In this document: positions 1 to 9,019 of the stretch, in pieces
Layout of the letters: the number at the start of each line of letters is the position of its first letter
Position numbering within the stretch: position 1 is the first letter of the stretch
NCBI GenBank assembly: GCA_027563935.2
Contig: CM050447.1
Location: forward strand, 83,623,461-83,687,460
DNA: 64,000 bases
Origin: Costus lasius
Lineage: Eukaryota > Streptophyta > Magnoliopsida > Zingiberales > Costaceae
Direction of reading: 5' to 3'
Translations under genes and position numbers: made by a program
Notes under the pieces: generated by a model
Databases searched by the model: none
What the model saw: the letters and a program-made list of their open reading frames with translations, nothing else
Told to the model about the DNA's origin: nothing

Positions 1-229
1 GAGAGAACTTGGTGTTGTTCCTTCGAGTGCAGATCCTTTGGTTATCTTCTGTGATAACACTGGAGCAATTGCACAAGCAAAGGAACCACGGTCGCACCAG
101 AAGTCCAAGCACATACAGAGACGGTTTCATTTGATCAGGGAGATCATAGATCGTGGCGAGATCAAAGTCTGCAAGGTACATACACATGACAATCTGGCAG
201 ACCCGCTTACCAAGCCTCTGACGCAGTAG
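1..229 (+). pseudogene. Copia RNase H, C-terminal fragment (copy A)
   Basis: This is the end of a Ty1/copia polyprotein. RNase H removes the RNA strand during reverse transcription in the virus-like particle. The visible part holds the catalytic aspartate in the FCDNTGA context and the terminal NLADPLTK motif. It is nearly identical to the same region of copy B at 3100-3330. A TAG at 227-229 replaces a CAG of copy B and removes the last 19 residues or so, which lie outside the catalytic core. The start is outside the window. Confidence 0.88.
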
Positions 230-289
230 AAGCATGAGAAGCACTGTAATAATATGGGTTTGAGATTTCTCAACCATTAGATTAAGTGC

Positions 290-300
290 AAGTGGGAGAT
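290..300 (+). other. Polypurine tract of Copia-1 copy A
   Basis: The purine run AAGTGGGAGA stands directly before the LTR start TGTTGGGG. It is the expected primer for plus-strand DNA synthesis. The same run precedes the copy B LTR at 3380-3390, and a related run precedes the Copia-2 LTR at 63198. Confidence 0.8.
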
Positions 301-1990
301 TGTTGGGGTATGCCCTTAAGGCTAATGTTTGAGGCCTTGGGATTGTAACAGTATCATGTAATAAACTCTTATGTTTATATAGGCATGGTTGTTATTCAGG
401 TTGTTACCTTGTCTGCTGTAATAAGTGTACTTCTGAATAATGTCTCAAAGCTGTTCAGCTAGGCTGACATGCAGTTAAGTCCTTAGTCGAGATATCTTGG
501 TGAACATGAGACAGCCTTGATATGGTTAAGACTAATATGTGTTCTAATCTTATAGGATGCTTCGAGCATGGAATAAGATGCAGACTCATGGGTACATTGG
601 ATGTACTGGACTGACCCTACTAGGATGTTCAATTGTTTGTCACAATGTGAATAATCCTTGATTGCGACAAGTGGCACATTTCCTCTGACTTGAGATCACT
701 TGTGTTTCCTAAATGATGATTGTCATTGTTTTGAGGTAGTTCAATATCATTTGAAACATAATGATTATAGACTATCTTGGATAATGAGCTTGAATCAGGT
801 TAGGGCACTAGTGATAGACATAGGATTGCCGTCTCCTTGTTTAAGGAGTGTGATGTTCTAAAGGGGCCCCCCTGGATGAGATGATTGAGAAAGTGTATGG
901 CCATACCCAGGTGACTATGTTCATCTGATCTAATCATGCTTGTCATATTGGAGTTACAAGCTTGACACGCTTGTCCAATAAGAACATCCAGTGGCAAAGG
1001 AAATATGTATGCTTAGTGAGTTGAATTCACACTTGTACTGTGGTTTGGGTGTAGTCTTGGAAGACTCTTTCCTTTATATCGGGAGACAGTGATGTGTTGC
1101 TAGATACCCCTCACTGATCGTGATAACGTTAGTTGTCGTTACCGACATTTAAAGGAAACCCTTAGGGTCGCACAATTTGATGATATGGCTTACTTAAGTC
1201 AGATCGTGTGGACTGAATTATTTGGGTTCAGTTTAAAGGGATTTAATCTCTGATTGTGAGTGAGATCTGGTCTAATCATGTTTGATTGATTAGGGCTTGA
1301 GATCGGTAAGCTTCGATCGAGAGAATGGATGCTAGATCGGTGAGATCAGGAGCATCAAGAGATGAACGGTTAGATCTGGAACCTTTAGGTTTAATGAGGT
1401 CTAGACCAAAAAGGGCTTGGTTTAATTTGGTCTTCGAACCAAATTAAATTGAACCGGCTCATTAGTTTAGCGCATGGTTCAAAGAGGAGAGGTTTGCGCT
1501 TGGGTAAACTCTTGGTCGCATGAAGAGAAGTGGTTTACTATTTTTGGAAACCATGTTTCCAAATCGTGACCACGCTTCACGTTGAGAGTTTCATGCTCTA
1601 TTCTCGCCTTCTTGCCTTTCCTCTCTCGACGCTCTCGTGTGTGGCGACTTCTTCACACCTTGGAGTGAGTTCGACAAGCAGAGGAGAACGTCTCTTCCCT
1701 TCCATACGACAAGGACTCCTTAGAACCTTGCTAGCACAAGGAGCACTAAGGGAGTAGGCGATCACATCTTGTGTGCGAGCCATAAGGAGGAGAAGCACTT
1801 GAGTCTCTTCTTCCTAGACGCCATCCAAGCAATGGCTTTGGTAAGAATCGATTCCTTCATACTTGTTTGCAATCGGTTTTTATAGTTGATCATATCTCAT
1901 GCAAATGATCCCTAGAAACCCCCTTCCGCTGCATCAAAATTTTCATATGCGCCTATTAGGGTTTCGCCCTCCCCTTGTGGGGACCTTTCA
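301..1990 (+). repeat. Copia-1 LTR (copy A, 3' LTR)
   Basis: The LTR runs from TGTTGGGGTATGCCC to a terminal CA after a T-rich stretch. About 1.69 kb fits the long LTRs of Angela/BARE elements, and the start resembles theirs. Three more copies lie at 3391, 5535 and 44615. It holds TATAAA-like sequence near its start and, at 1832-1845, ATGGCTTTG followed by the splice donor GTAAG, which is conserved in all four copies. Short ORFs inside the LTR recur in each copy and look like chance ORFs. Confidence 0.92.
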
Positions 1991-3370
1991 AAAGGCAGGC
2001 TAGTTGCGAAAGGTTTCAAGCAAATCTACGGGATAGATTATGATGAAACTTTCTCTCCTGTAGCCATGTTCAAGTCAATTCGGATTATTCTTGCGATAGC
2101 AGCATATTACGATTATGAGATCTGGCAAATGGATGTGAAGACCGCTTTCCTTAATGGAAAACTGGATGAGGATGTGTATATGACACAACCTGAAGGTTTC
2201 ACTAATCCATCAGATAGTCATAAAATATGCAAGTTAAAGAAGTCCATTTATGGACTTAAGCAAGCATCTAGAAGCTGGAATATTCGTTTTGATGAATCAA
2301 TATGTGAATTTGGTTTCATCAAGAATGAAGACGACCCGTGTGTATATAAGAGGTTTAGTGGGAGCGTGATTACTTTCCTAGTCCTCTACGTCGATGATAT
2401 CTTAATCATTGGAAATGATATTCCTGAACTGCATGCTGTTAAAGCATGGTTAAGAAAATGTTTCCAGATGAAAGATCTAGGAGAAGCAGCCTATGTATTA
2501 GGTGTGAAGATCTACAGAGATAGATCTAAGAGGCTTCTCGGGCTGTGCCAAAGTACTTACATCGATAAAGTCCTGGAGAGATTCCATTTAGAGAATTCTA
2601 AAAGAGGATATCTTCCAGTCAGACATGGTCTGAATCTTTCAAAGAGTCAGTGTCCACAAACACAGACTGAGAAAGATGAAATGGACAATACGCCTTATGC
2701 TTCGGCTATTGGGTCCATTATGTATGCGATGTTATGTACTCGCCCAGACGTCGCTTACGGGTTAAGCGTGACCAGTCGATTCCAAAGTAATCCAGGTCAG
2801 GCGCACTGGATTGCGGTCAAGAACATTTTGAAATATCTTCGGAGGACCAAAGATATGTTCTTGATATATGGAGGTCAGGAAGAACTCAGTATTGAAGGAT
2901 ATACTGACGCTTCGTTCCAATCTGACCAGGATGATTTCCGATCGCAATCAGGCTATGTTTTTAGCTTGAATGGAGGAGCTGTGGTATGGAAAAGTTTCAA
3001 ACAGTCTATCGTTGCTGATTCCACAACAGAAGCCGAGTATGTTGCAGCCTCGGAAGCATCTAAGGAGGCAGTGTGGATTCGCAAGTTCGTTCAGGAACTT
3101 GGTGTTGTTCCTTCGAGTGCAGATCCTTTGGTTATCTTCTGTGATAACACTGGAGCAATCGCACAAGCAAAGGAACCACGGTCGCACCAGAAGTCCAAGC
3201 ACATACAGAGACGGTTTTACTTGATCCGGGAGATCATTGATCGTGGTGAGATCAAAATCTGCAAGGTTCATACAGATGACAATCTGGCTGACCCGCTTAC
3301 CAAGCCTCTGGTGCAGCAGAAGCATGAGAAGCACTGTAATAACATGGGTTTGAGATTTCTCAACCATTAG
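1991..3370 (+). CDS. Copia reverse transcriptase-RNase H, 5'-truncated (copy B)
   Basis: This is the C-terminal part of a Copia Pol, which makes cDNA from genomic RNA in the particle. The frame is open from the junction at 1991; the first Met at 2066 is internal and not a real start. Reverse transcriptase comes first, with the catalytic YVDD box at 2387-2398 inside LYVDDILIIGND. RNase H follows with its acidic residues in YTDA, TTEAEY, FCDN and NLADP, all present. The frame ends at the family's usual stop, 20 bases before the LTR. Apart from the insertion of copy A it shows no lesion, so copy B was probably intact when hit. Confidence 0.9.
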   Translation, partial: KGRLVAKGFKQIYGIDYDETFSPVAMFKSIRIILAIAAYYDYEIWQMDVKTAFLNGKLDEDVYMTQPEGFTNPSDSHKICKLKKSIYGLKQASRSWNIRFDESICEFGFIKNEDDPCVYKRFSGSVITFLVLYVDDILIIGNDIPELHAVKAWLRKCFQMKDLGEAAYVLGVKIYRDRSKRLLGLCQSTYIDKVLERFHLENSKRGYLPVRHGLNLSKSQCPQTQTEKDEMDNTPYASAIGSIMYAMLCTRPDVAYGLSVTSRFQSNPGQAHWIAVKNILKYLRRTKDMFLIYGGQEELSIEGYTDASFQSDQDDFRSQSGYVFSLNGGAVVWKSFKQSIVADSTTEAEYVAASEASKEAVWIRKFVQELGVVPSSADPLVIFCDNTGAIAQAKEPRSHQKSKHIQRRFYLIREIIDRGEIKICKVHTDDNLADPLTKPLVQQKHEKHCNNMGLRFLNH

Positions 3371-3390
3371 ATTAAGTGCAAGTGGGAGAT

Positions 3391-5073
3391 TGTTGGGGTA
3401 TGCCCTTAAGGCTAATGTTTGAGGCCTTGGGATTCTTTTAGTATCATGTATAAACTCTTATGTTTATAAAGGCAATGGTTGTTATTCAGTTTGTTACATT
3501 GTCTGCCGCAATAAGTGTGCTTCTGAATAATGTCTCAATGCTGTTCAGCTTGGCTGACATGCTGTAATGTCCTTAGTCGAGATATCTTGGTGAACATGAG
3601 ACAGCCTTGATATGATTGAGACTAATATGTGTTCTAATCTTATAGGATGCTTCGAGCATGGAATAAGATGTAGACTCATGGGTACATTGGATGTACTGGA
3701 CAGACCCTACTAGGATATTCAATTGCTTGTCACAATGTGAATAATCCTTGTTTGCAACAAGTGGCACATGTCCTCTGACTTGAGATCACTTGTGTTTCTA
3801 AATGATGATTGTCATTGTTTTGAGGTAGTTCAATATCATTTGAAATATAATGGTTATAGACTATCTTGGATAATGATCATGAGTCAGGTTAGGACACTAG
3901 TGATAGATATAGGATTGCCGTCTCCTTGATTGGAGTGTGATGTTCTAATGGGGCCCCCCTGAATGAGATGATTGAGAAAGTGTATGGCCATACCCAGGTG
4001 ACTATGATCATCTGATCTAATCATGCTCATCATATTGGAGTTACAAGCTTGACACGCTTGTCCAATAAGAACATCCAGTGGCAAAGGAAACATGTATGCC
4101 TCGTGAAGTGGATTCACACTTGTCCTGTGGTTTGGGTGTAGTCTTGGAAGACTCTTTCCTTCATATCGGGAGACAGTGATGTGTTGCTAGATACCCCTCA
4201 CTAATCGTGATAACGTAAGTTATCGTTACCGACATTTAAAGGAAACCCTTAGGGTCGCACAATTTGATGATATGGCTTACTTAAGTCAGATCGTGTGGAC
4301 TGAATTGTTTTGGTTCAGTTTAAAGGAGTTTAAACTCTGATTGTAAGTGAGATCTGGTCTGATCATGTTTGATTGATTAGGGCTTGAGATCGGTAAGCTT
4401 CGATCTAGAGTATTGATGCTAGATCGGTGAGATCAAGAGCATCAAGAGATGAACGGTTAGATCTTGAACCATTTGGTTTGATTGGATCTGAGCCTATGCT
4501 AGTTTGATTTGGTTTTTGAACCAAATTCAATTGGACCGAATAAATAGAACCGGTTCACATAAGTGAACGCTTGGTTCAATTGGAGAAGGATTGTTTCGAT
4601 GGTTCACTTGGGTGAACGCATGAAACATTGAGGAGTTACTAATTTTGGAAGTCGGTTTCCAAATTGGAAACGCTCCCACGTAGTAACGTTGCTCGCCCAT
4701 TATTCTCCATTGATTCCTCTCGTGTGAAGGTCTCTCGAGGCGAGGAGGAAAAACATTCGGCCAGCAAGACTTCTTCTTCGACATCTCCTACACGCGATTA
4801 GGATTCTTGAAGGTCTTTGCTAGCACAAAGGACAACAAGGAGAAAGCCATCTTCACCTTGTGTGCGTCACCTTTGGAGAAGAAGCATTTGATTCTTTCTC
4901 TTCCAAGCCGCCTCCTTACTCATGGCCATGGTAACGCATCTCTATGCTATCGTTTTAAGTTGATCATATGAATATCACATGCGATCCTTTGAAACCCTTG
5001 CTTCCGTTGCAAATGAACTATATGCGCCACCTATTAGGGTTTCGGCCCCCCCCTCCTTTTAGGGGACCCTTCA
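3391..5073 (+). repeat. Copia-1 LTR (copy B, 3' LTR)
   Basis: This LTR runs from TGTTGGGG to TTCA at 5073 and is 1683 bp long. It matches the other Copia-1 LTRs over most of its length; its last third is the most divergent. It keeps the ATGGCCATG plus GTAACG start-and-donor motif at 4922-4935. The flank after it begins cgccg. Confidence 0.9.
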
Positions 5074-5534
5074 CGCCGACCACTAGGCTGCTCACTGGAC
5101 TGAAGATTGACGCCGCTGCATGTAGAAGGCGAAGGCTGGACGTCAAATGTCGCACGCAGGTGATAGACGGGAGCTCTCGCATGCAGGCGAGCACTGGCTC
5201 CGAGAGTTCCCACATGCAGGCGAGCCGATAGCTAAGAAGGGGAGAAGAGGGGGCTCGCTGGAGCACAGGAGAGAGGCACGGCCAACCAAGATTTCACTGC
5301 CGAAAACACGGGGAGAGAAGGGTGCACACCTGGGAGCCACGAGCTCGACTTGGCGGCTAGCGCCGACTCGTTCGCGATGATGAAGCTAATGCCCGTGCGC
5401 CTTCTGAGGTGATCTGTAGCACGGCCTACGGCTATGACTACGACGAATGTGAAGATGAACCGAAGAAGTCGGTGTTCTCCAAGGTGCTCCGACCACCTAC
5501 CCACACCACTAGAATTGCTTGGGAACACACCGCC
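5074..5534 (+). other. GC-rich unassigned segment between two Copia-1 insertions
   Basis: This 461-bp segment is clearly richer in G and C than its surroundings and matches no LTR or internal region elsewhere in the window. It is flanked by the end of one Copia-1 LTR and the start of another. Several frames are partly open; the last 130 bases on the plus strand read as an acidic, tyrosine-rich stretch followed by a lysine pair. No domain is recognisable. It may be a leftover of the pre-insertion host DNA, possibly exon-like, or part of an unrecognised element. Confidence 0.4.
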
Positions 5535-7200
5535 TGTTGGGGTATGCCCTTAAGGCTAATGTTTGAGGCCTTGGGATAGTAACAGTATCATGTATAAACT
5601 TTTTAGTTTATAAAGGCAATGGTTGTTATTCAGGTTGTTACCTTGTCTGCTGTAATAAGTGTACTTCTGAATAATGTCTCAAATGCTGTTCAGCTGGGCT
5701 GACATGCAGTAAAGTCCTTAGTCGATATATCTTGGTGAACATGAGATAGCCTTGATATGATTGAGACTAATATGTGTTCTAATCTTATAGGATGCTTCGA
5801 GCATGGAATAAGATGTAGACTCATGGGTACATTGGATGTACTGGACAGACCCTACTAGGATATTCAATTGCTTGTCACAATGTGAATAATCCTTGTATGT
5901 GTACAAGTGGCACATTTCCTTTGACTTGAGATCACTTGTGTTTCTAAATGATGATTGTCATTGTTTTGAGGTAGTTCAATATCATTTGAAACATAATGAT
6001 TATAGACTATCTTGGATGGTGAGCTTGAGTCATGTTAGGGCACTAGTGATAGATATAGGAATGCCGTCTCCTTAATTGGAGTGTGATGTTCTAAAGGGGC
6101 CCCCTGGATGAGATGATTGAGAAAGTGTATGGCCATACCCAGATGACTGTGTTCATCTGATCTAATCATGCTCATCATATTGGAGTTACGAGCTTGACAG
6201 GCTTGTCCAATAAAGAACATCCAGTGGCAGAGGAAGCATGTATGCCTTGTGAGTTGGATTCACACTTGTGCTGTGTTTTGGGTGTAGTTTTGGAAGACTC
6301 TTTTCTTTATATCGGGAGACAGTGATGTGTTGCTAGATACCCCTCACTGATCGTGATAACGTAAGTTATCGTTACCGACATTTAAAGAAAACCCTTAGGG
6401 TCGCACAATTTGATGATATGGCTTACTTAAGTCAGATCGTGTGGACTGAATTGTTTGGATTCAGTTTTAAAGGGATTTAATCTCTGATTGAAAGTGAGAT
6501 CTGGTCTGATCATGTTTGATTGATTAGGGCTTGAGATCGGTAAGCTTCGATTGAGAGAATTGATGCTAGATTGGTGAGATCAAGAGCATCAAGAGATCAA
6601 CGGTCAGATCTTAAGCCTTAGGGGTTTAATTTGATCTGGACAAAAGGCTTGGGCTGGTTTGATTTGGTCTTTGAACCAAATGCAATTGAACCATGGCTCG
6701 GTTCAAAGAGGAGCGATTGGTTCACTTGAAGTGAACGCATGATCGCATGAGAGTATGAGGCGAGTTTTTGGCTTGCTATTTTTAGAAGCCACGCTCCCAC
6801 GTTCAACGAGAACGTTGCACTCGTCGCCTCTTTATGGCTCTCGCTCTCGTGTGGTGACATGGCTACACGAAAAGAGGGGTGCAAGAGCTTCATCGACCTA
6901 GCCGCAAGAGATCTCATATCCTCCATACGAAGGACTCCTTGAAGATTTGCTAGCACAAAGTCGCCAAGGAAGTAGTCGCCTTCTCATTGTGTGCGTCATC
7001 TTTGGAGAAAAGGCATTTGCGTTTTTGCTTCCAAGGCGCCATCCAGAAATGGCTATGGTATGAATTCTTATCATGAATACATGTTGTTAAAAGTTGATAA
7101 TGTGACATGTTTTCGATCCTATGAAACCCTAGCATCCGCTGCCCATATTATGTTTGCGCCACTTTAGGGTTTCGCCCCCCTTAGATTTAGGGGACTATCA
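5535..7200 (+). repeat. Copia-1 LTR (copy C, 5' LTR)
   Basis: The LTR spans TGTTGGGG to CTATCA at 7200, 1666 bp. It is followed by an A and a perfect TGGTATCAGAGC primer-binding site, which proves it is a 5' LTR. TTTATAAAGG near position 75 of the LTR is a possible TATA box; a second AT-rich box, CTATTTTTAG, lies nearer the leader. The ATGGCTATG plus GTATGA motif sits at 7049-7063. Confidence 0.92.
7049..7063 (+). promoter_or_regulatory. LTR start codon followed by a splice donor (candidate gag exon 1)
   Basis: AAATGGC is a good plant start context. Three codons, ATG GCT ATG, end exactly at a GTATGA splice donor. If unspliced, the reading frame stops at TGA two codons later. The same arrangement, ATG GCY WTG then GTAWSR, occurs in the LTRs at 1832, 4922 and 46140. 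Its phase fits the gag frame that begins after the acceptor at 9019. This is inferred from motifs; no transcript evidence is available. Confidence 0.6.
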
Positions 7201-7201
7201 A

Positions 7202-7217
7202 TTGGTATCAGAGCCAA
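7202..7217 (+). other. Primer-binding site of Copia-1 copy C
   Basis: TTGGTATCAGAGCC begins one base after the LTR. TGGTATCAGAGC is the usual Copia site complementary to the 3' end of initiator tRNA-Met, which primes minus-strand synthesis. Confidence 0.9.
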
Positions 7218-8158
7218 GTTTGATGCATGATTCATATGATTGCTTTATGTTATGTATTGTGATCCATGTTTGCGCAAGCTGAATAGATCTAGGGTTATCT
7301 TCATGCGAAAATTTTACATGCTTGTTGTGGCGCATGAATGATGCTTCTTTGGTTGCGCTTATGGGTTAGATCTATAGTTTATGCGAAAGTTTCTGCATGT
7401 CGAAACTCAATATTTGTTTCCTTTAGTTGGCGCATGCTTTGGTTTTTCTGAAAAAACAAAACTCTTGCGCGACTCACATTAGATCTAACTAGCGCCTGCT
7501 TTAAACCCTTAGACGGGTTATTAGGGTTGAAGTCATCTTCTAAATAGATCCAAACAGTCTGATCAGACTATCTGACAGCCTAGATGGGTCGACCAGATAG
7601 CACCTTGGCGCAAGCCTGAGGTGGCTATAGGTCGACTGCAGACGGCGTGTAGCGATGTCTGGTTGAGACACCCTATGAACGCACATGAGTTAGGCCCGGG
7701 GTCACACCCGCCTGCCAGACCTCATTGTGGTCGTTCAGCCCTAGGCGCATGCATGGTTGACCATTTGGTCGACTCAAGTCAGTTAGGACTTGGTGCATGC
7801 AAGGGCAATGGATCTGACTAGATTGATGAGTGGATCCCTATTAATGGACCGTTGTAAGGCAGCAGGGCAAATAAGGAAATTAAAATTGATGCCAATGGGG
7901 TTTTTCAAAATTTTATTTTCCTAATTGGATCACATGATATTTGATGCCATTTGCTTGTTTATTTCATCTTATGTGGGCTGCCCGTTTAAATGTGTGCTGT
8001 GCTGGGGCCTGCGTGCCTGGAACTTAAATGTAAATTAATAGTTATTGTGATCTGCGCATCACATATTATTTAATTTATAAAATGTAATTGACCTGCATGT
8101 CAATCTTGTCTAGATAGATTAATTTGTAAGTTAATTAGACAAGAGCACAGAGTACACT

Positions 8159-8214
8159 TGGCAGAGGCGCTTGCAGCAGTGGCTAGACAGGAAGGAGGTC
8201 CATGGTTCGACTCT
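8159..8214 (+). repeat. tRNA-like / SINE-head-like segment in the Copia-1 leader
   Basis: TGGCAGAGGCG at 8159-8169 resembles a polymerase III A box and GGTTCGACTCT at 8204-8214 a B box. The 45-base spacing is that of a tRNA gene. In copy D (47180-47236) the B box is flanked by CCAG and CTGG, as in a T arm. No full cloverleaf is evident, so this is probably a fossil tRNA or SINE head rather than a working tRNA gene. Confidence 0.4.
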
Positions 8215-8565
8215 GGGACCAGGCGCATTTTCCCTGGTAGGCGCACCTGAGCTTCAGATGGCGCTTGGGCCCTGGTTTGGGCCAGATGAGCAGCAAAAGA
8301 CCCATGAAGAAAAGCAAGTGAAGACTTAAGTTAATTAAGGTCTTACTTAGGCTATGGGCTTTTACCACATAAGATCCATGCTTTCTTTTATTGTTGTTTA
8401 AATAAGTAGAACAGCATGATTTATTTATCTTCTGCTATCACCATAGGAATTGCATGATAGTGAACAAGATAAAAGACCGTTAAAATCCAACACTAAAAAT
8501 ATCAAGCTCCTAAGCCTTCTGACGCGAAACCTCACTGTTCTGATTATCGTTGCAGCCGTGTTGTA

Positions 8566-8578
8566 CCCACTCAGTGGG
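8566..8578 (+). other. Leader hairpin 1 (Copia-1 copy C)
   Basis: CCCAC-TCA-GTGGG is a 5-bp stem. It follows TGTTGTA and is followed by CA. Equivalent hairpins occur in copy D (47588-47600), and in Copia-2 at 59060-59075 and 54229-54244 (minus), with different loops and paired stem changes. Confidence 0.65.
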
Positions 8579-8719
8579 CACGTCCATCTATCTTCAGACG
8601 GTGCGTGCACGTGGTGGTCCAGGGAGTAGGTCGGGTCAGCTTGACCATGTAGGCTACATATGTGGCGCATATGGTAGCACATGGAGGCAGCCATCTGTGG
8701 GGTCAGAGACTGTGTTGTA

Positions 8720-8732
8720 CCAACTCAGTTGG
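8720..8732 (+). other. Leader hairpin 2 (Copia-1 copy C)
   Basis: CCAAC-TCA-GTTGG follows TGTTGTA exactly as hairpin 1 does, with one compensated base pair relative to hairpin 1. Copia-2 has CCAGC-CCTA-GCTGG at 59271-59284 and a matching hairpin at 54017-54032 on the minus strand. Confidence 0.65.
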
Positions 8733-8832
8733 CACAGTCTGCTGGATTGCCCAGATGAAGGGGAATCGCACGGGTTGGCGATTGGCTGGGACAGCCCACC
8801 AGAGATTAGTGCTTGTACTCTCTGTGCATCTT

Positions 8833-8850
8833 ATCTCGCCTGAGCGGGAT
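8833..8850 (+). other. Leader hairpin 3 (Copia-1 copy C)
   Basis: ATCTCGC-CTGA-GCGGGAT gives a 7-bp stem with one G-T pair. The Copia-2 equivalents are TCCCAC-CCTA-GTGGGA (59383-59398) and TCCCAC with a TCTC loop (53906-53921, minus). Stems covary while loops drift. Confidence 0.65.
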
Positions 8851-8988
8851 GCGGAGACCAAGTATGAAATCTGGATCCCATCTCACTAAAAGGGTTCTAC
8901 TCTTTCGGGCTGTTTTGCTGGATTTTTCAGCCAGATAAAATAGTGAGAAAAGAATCTTCCTTAAGTCCTGGATTGATTCTTACATTGA

Positions 8989-9019
8989 TACTGACCTTGC
9001 TGTTCTTGCATTGTTGTAG
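8989..9019 (+). promoter_or_regulatory. Branch point and 3' splice site before gag
   Basis: ATACTGAC contains the plant branch-point consensus CTGAC, 25 bases before TTGTTGTAG. Copia-2 keeps the same layout, with an even stronger TACTAAT at 59541-59547 and TTGTTGTAG ending at 59568. The acceptor lies within 35 bases of the gag coding frame in every copy. Confidence 0.6.

Larger units (their letters stand above)
1..1990 (+). mobile_element. Copia-1 copy A, 3' end (RNase H tail plus 3' LTR)
   Basis: The window opens inside the RNase H domain of an Angela/BARE-type Copia element. It continues through a polypurine tract into a 3' LTR that ends at 1990. The base after the LTR falls inside a reverse transcriptase codon of a sister element (copy B), so copy A is inserted into copy B. 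Its 5' LTR and most of its coding region lie left of the window. The expected 5-bp target duplication on this side is aaagg (1991-1995). Confidence 0.88.
1991..5073 (+). mobile_element. Copia-1 copy B, RT to 3' LTR (5' part displaced)
   Basis: This is the 3' part of a Copia-1 element whose reverse transcriptase gene was split by copy A. The remainder of copy B should lie left of the window, beyond the 5' LTR of copy A. The visible part is open from its first base to the normal polyprotein stop and then runs through the polypurine tract into its 3' LTR. Confidence 0.87.
7218..9019 (+). other. Copia-1 leader (untranslated; candidate intron body)
   Basis: This 1.8-kb leader has no credible coding region. 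It is shared with copy D (46295-48098). It contains a tRNA-like stretch at 8159-8214, three small hairpins at 8566, 8720 and 8833, a CTGAC branch-point match at 8991-8995 and a TTGTTGTAG acceptor ending at 9019. Its 5' end and the LTR tail could form an intron of 1962 nt from the LTR donor at 7058. Short ORFs here differ between copies and look like noise. Confidence 0.7.

Noticed and set aside
483..677. ORF repeated in every Copia-1 LTR (also 3573, 5718 and 44797)
   Set aside because: It recurs only because the LTR recurs, lies antisense, and resembles no protein; differences between copies are not codon-like.
5018..5528. Overlapping ORFs around the GC-rich island as a host gene
   Set aside because: They cross the LTR border and lack any recognisable domain; kept only as an unassigned segment.
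8159..8214. Functional tRNA gene
   Set aside because: Only A- and B-box-like stretches and part of a T arm are seen; no acceptor stem or anticodon arm could be found.
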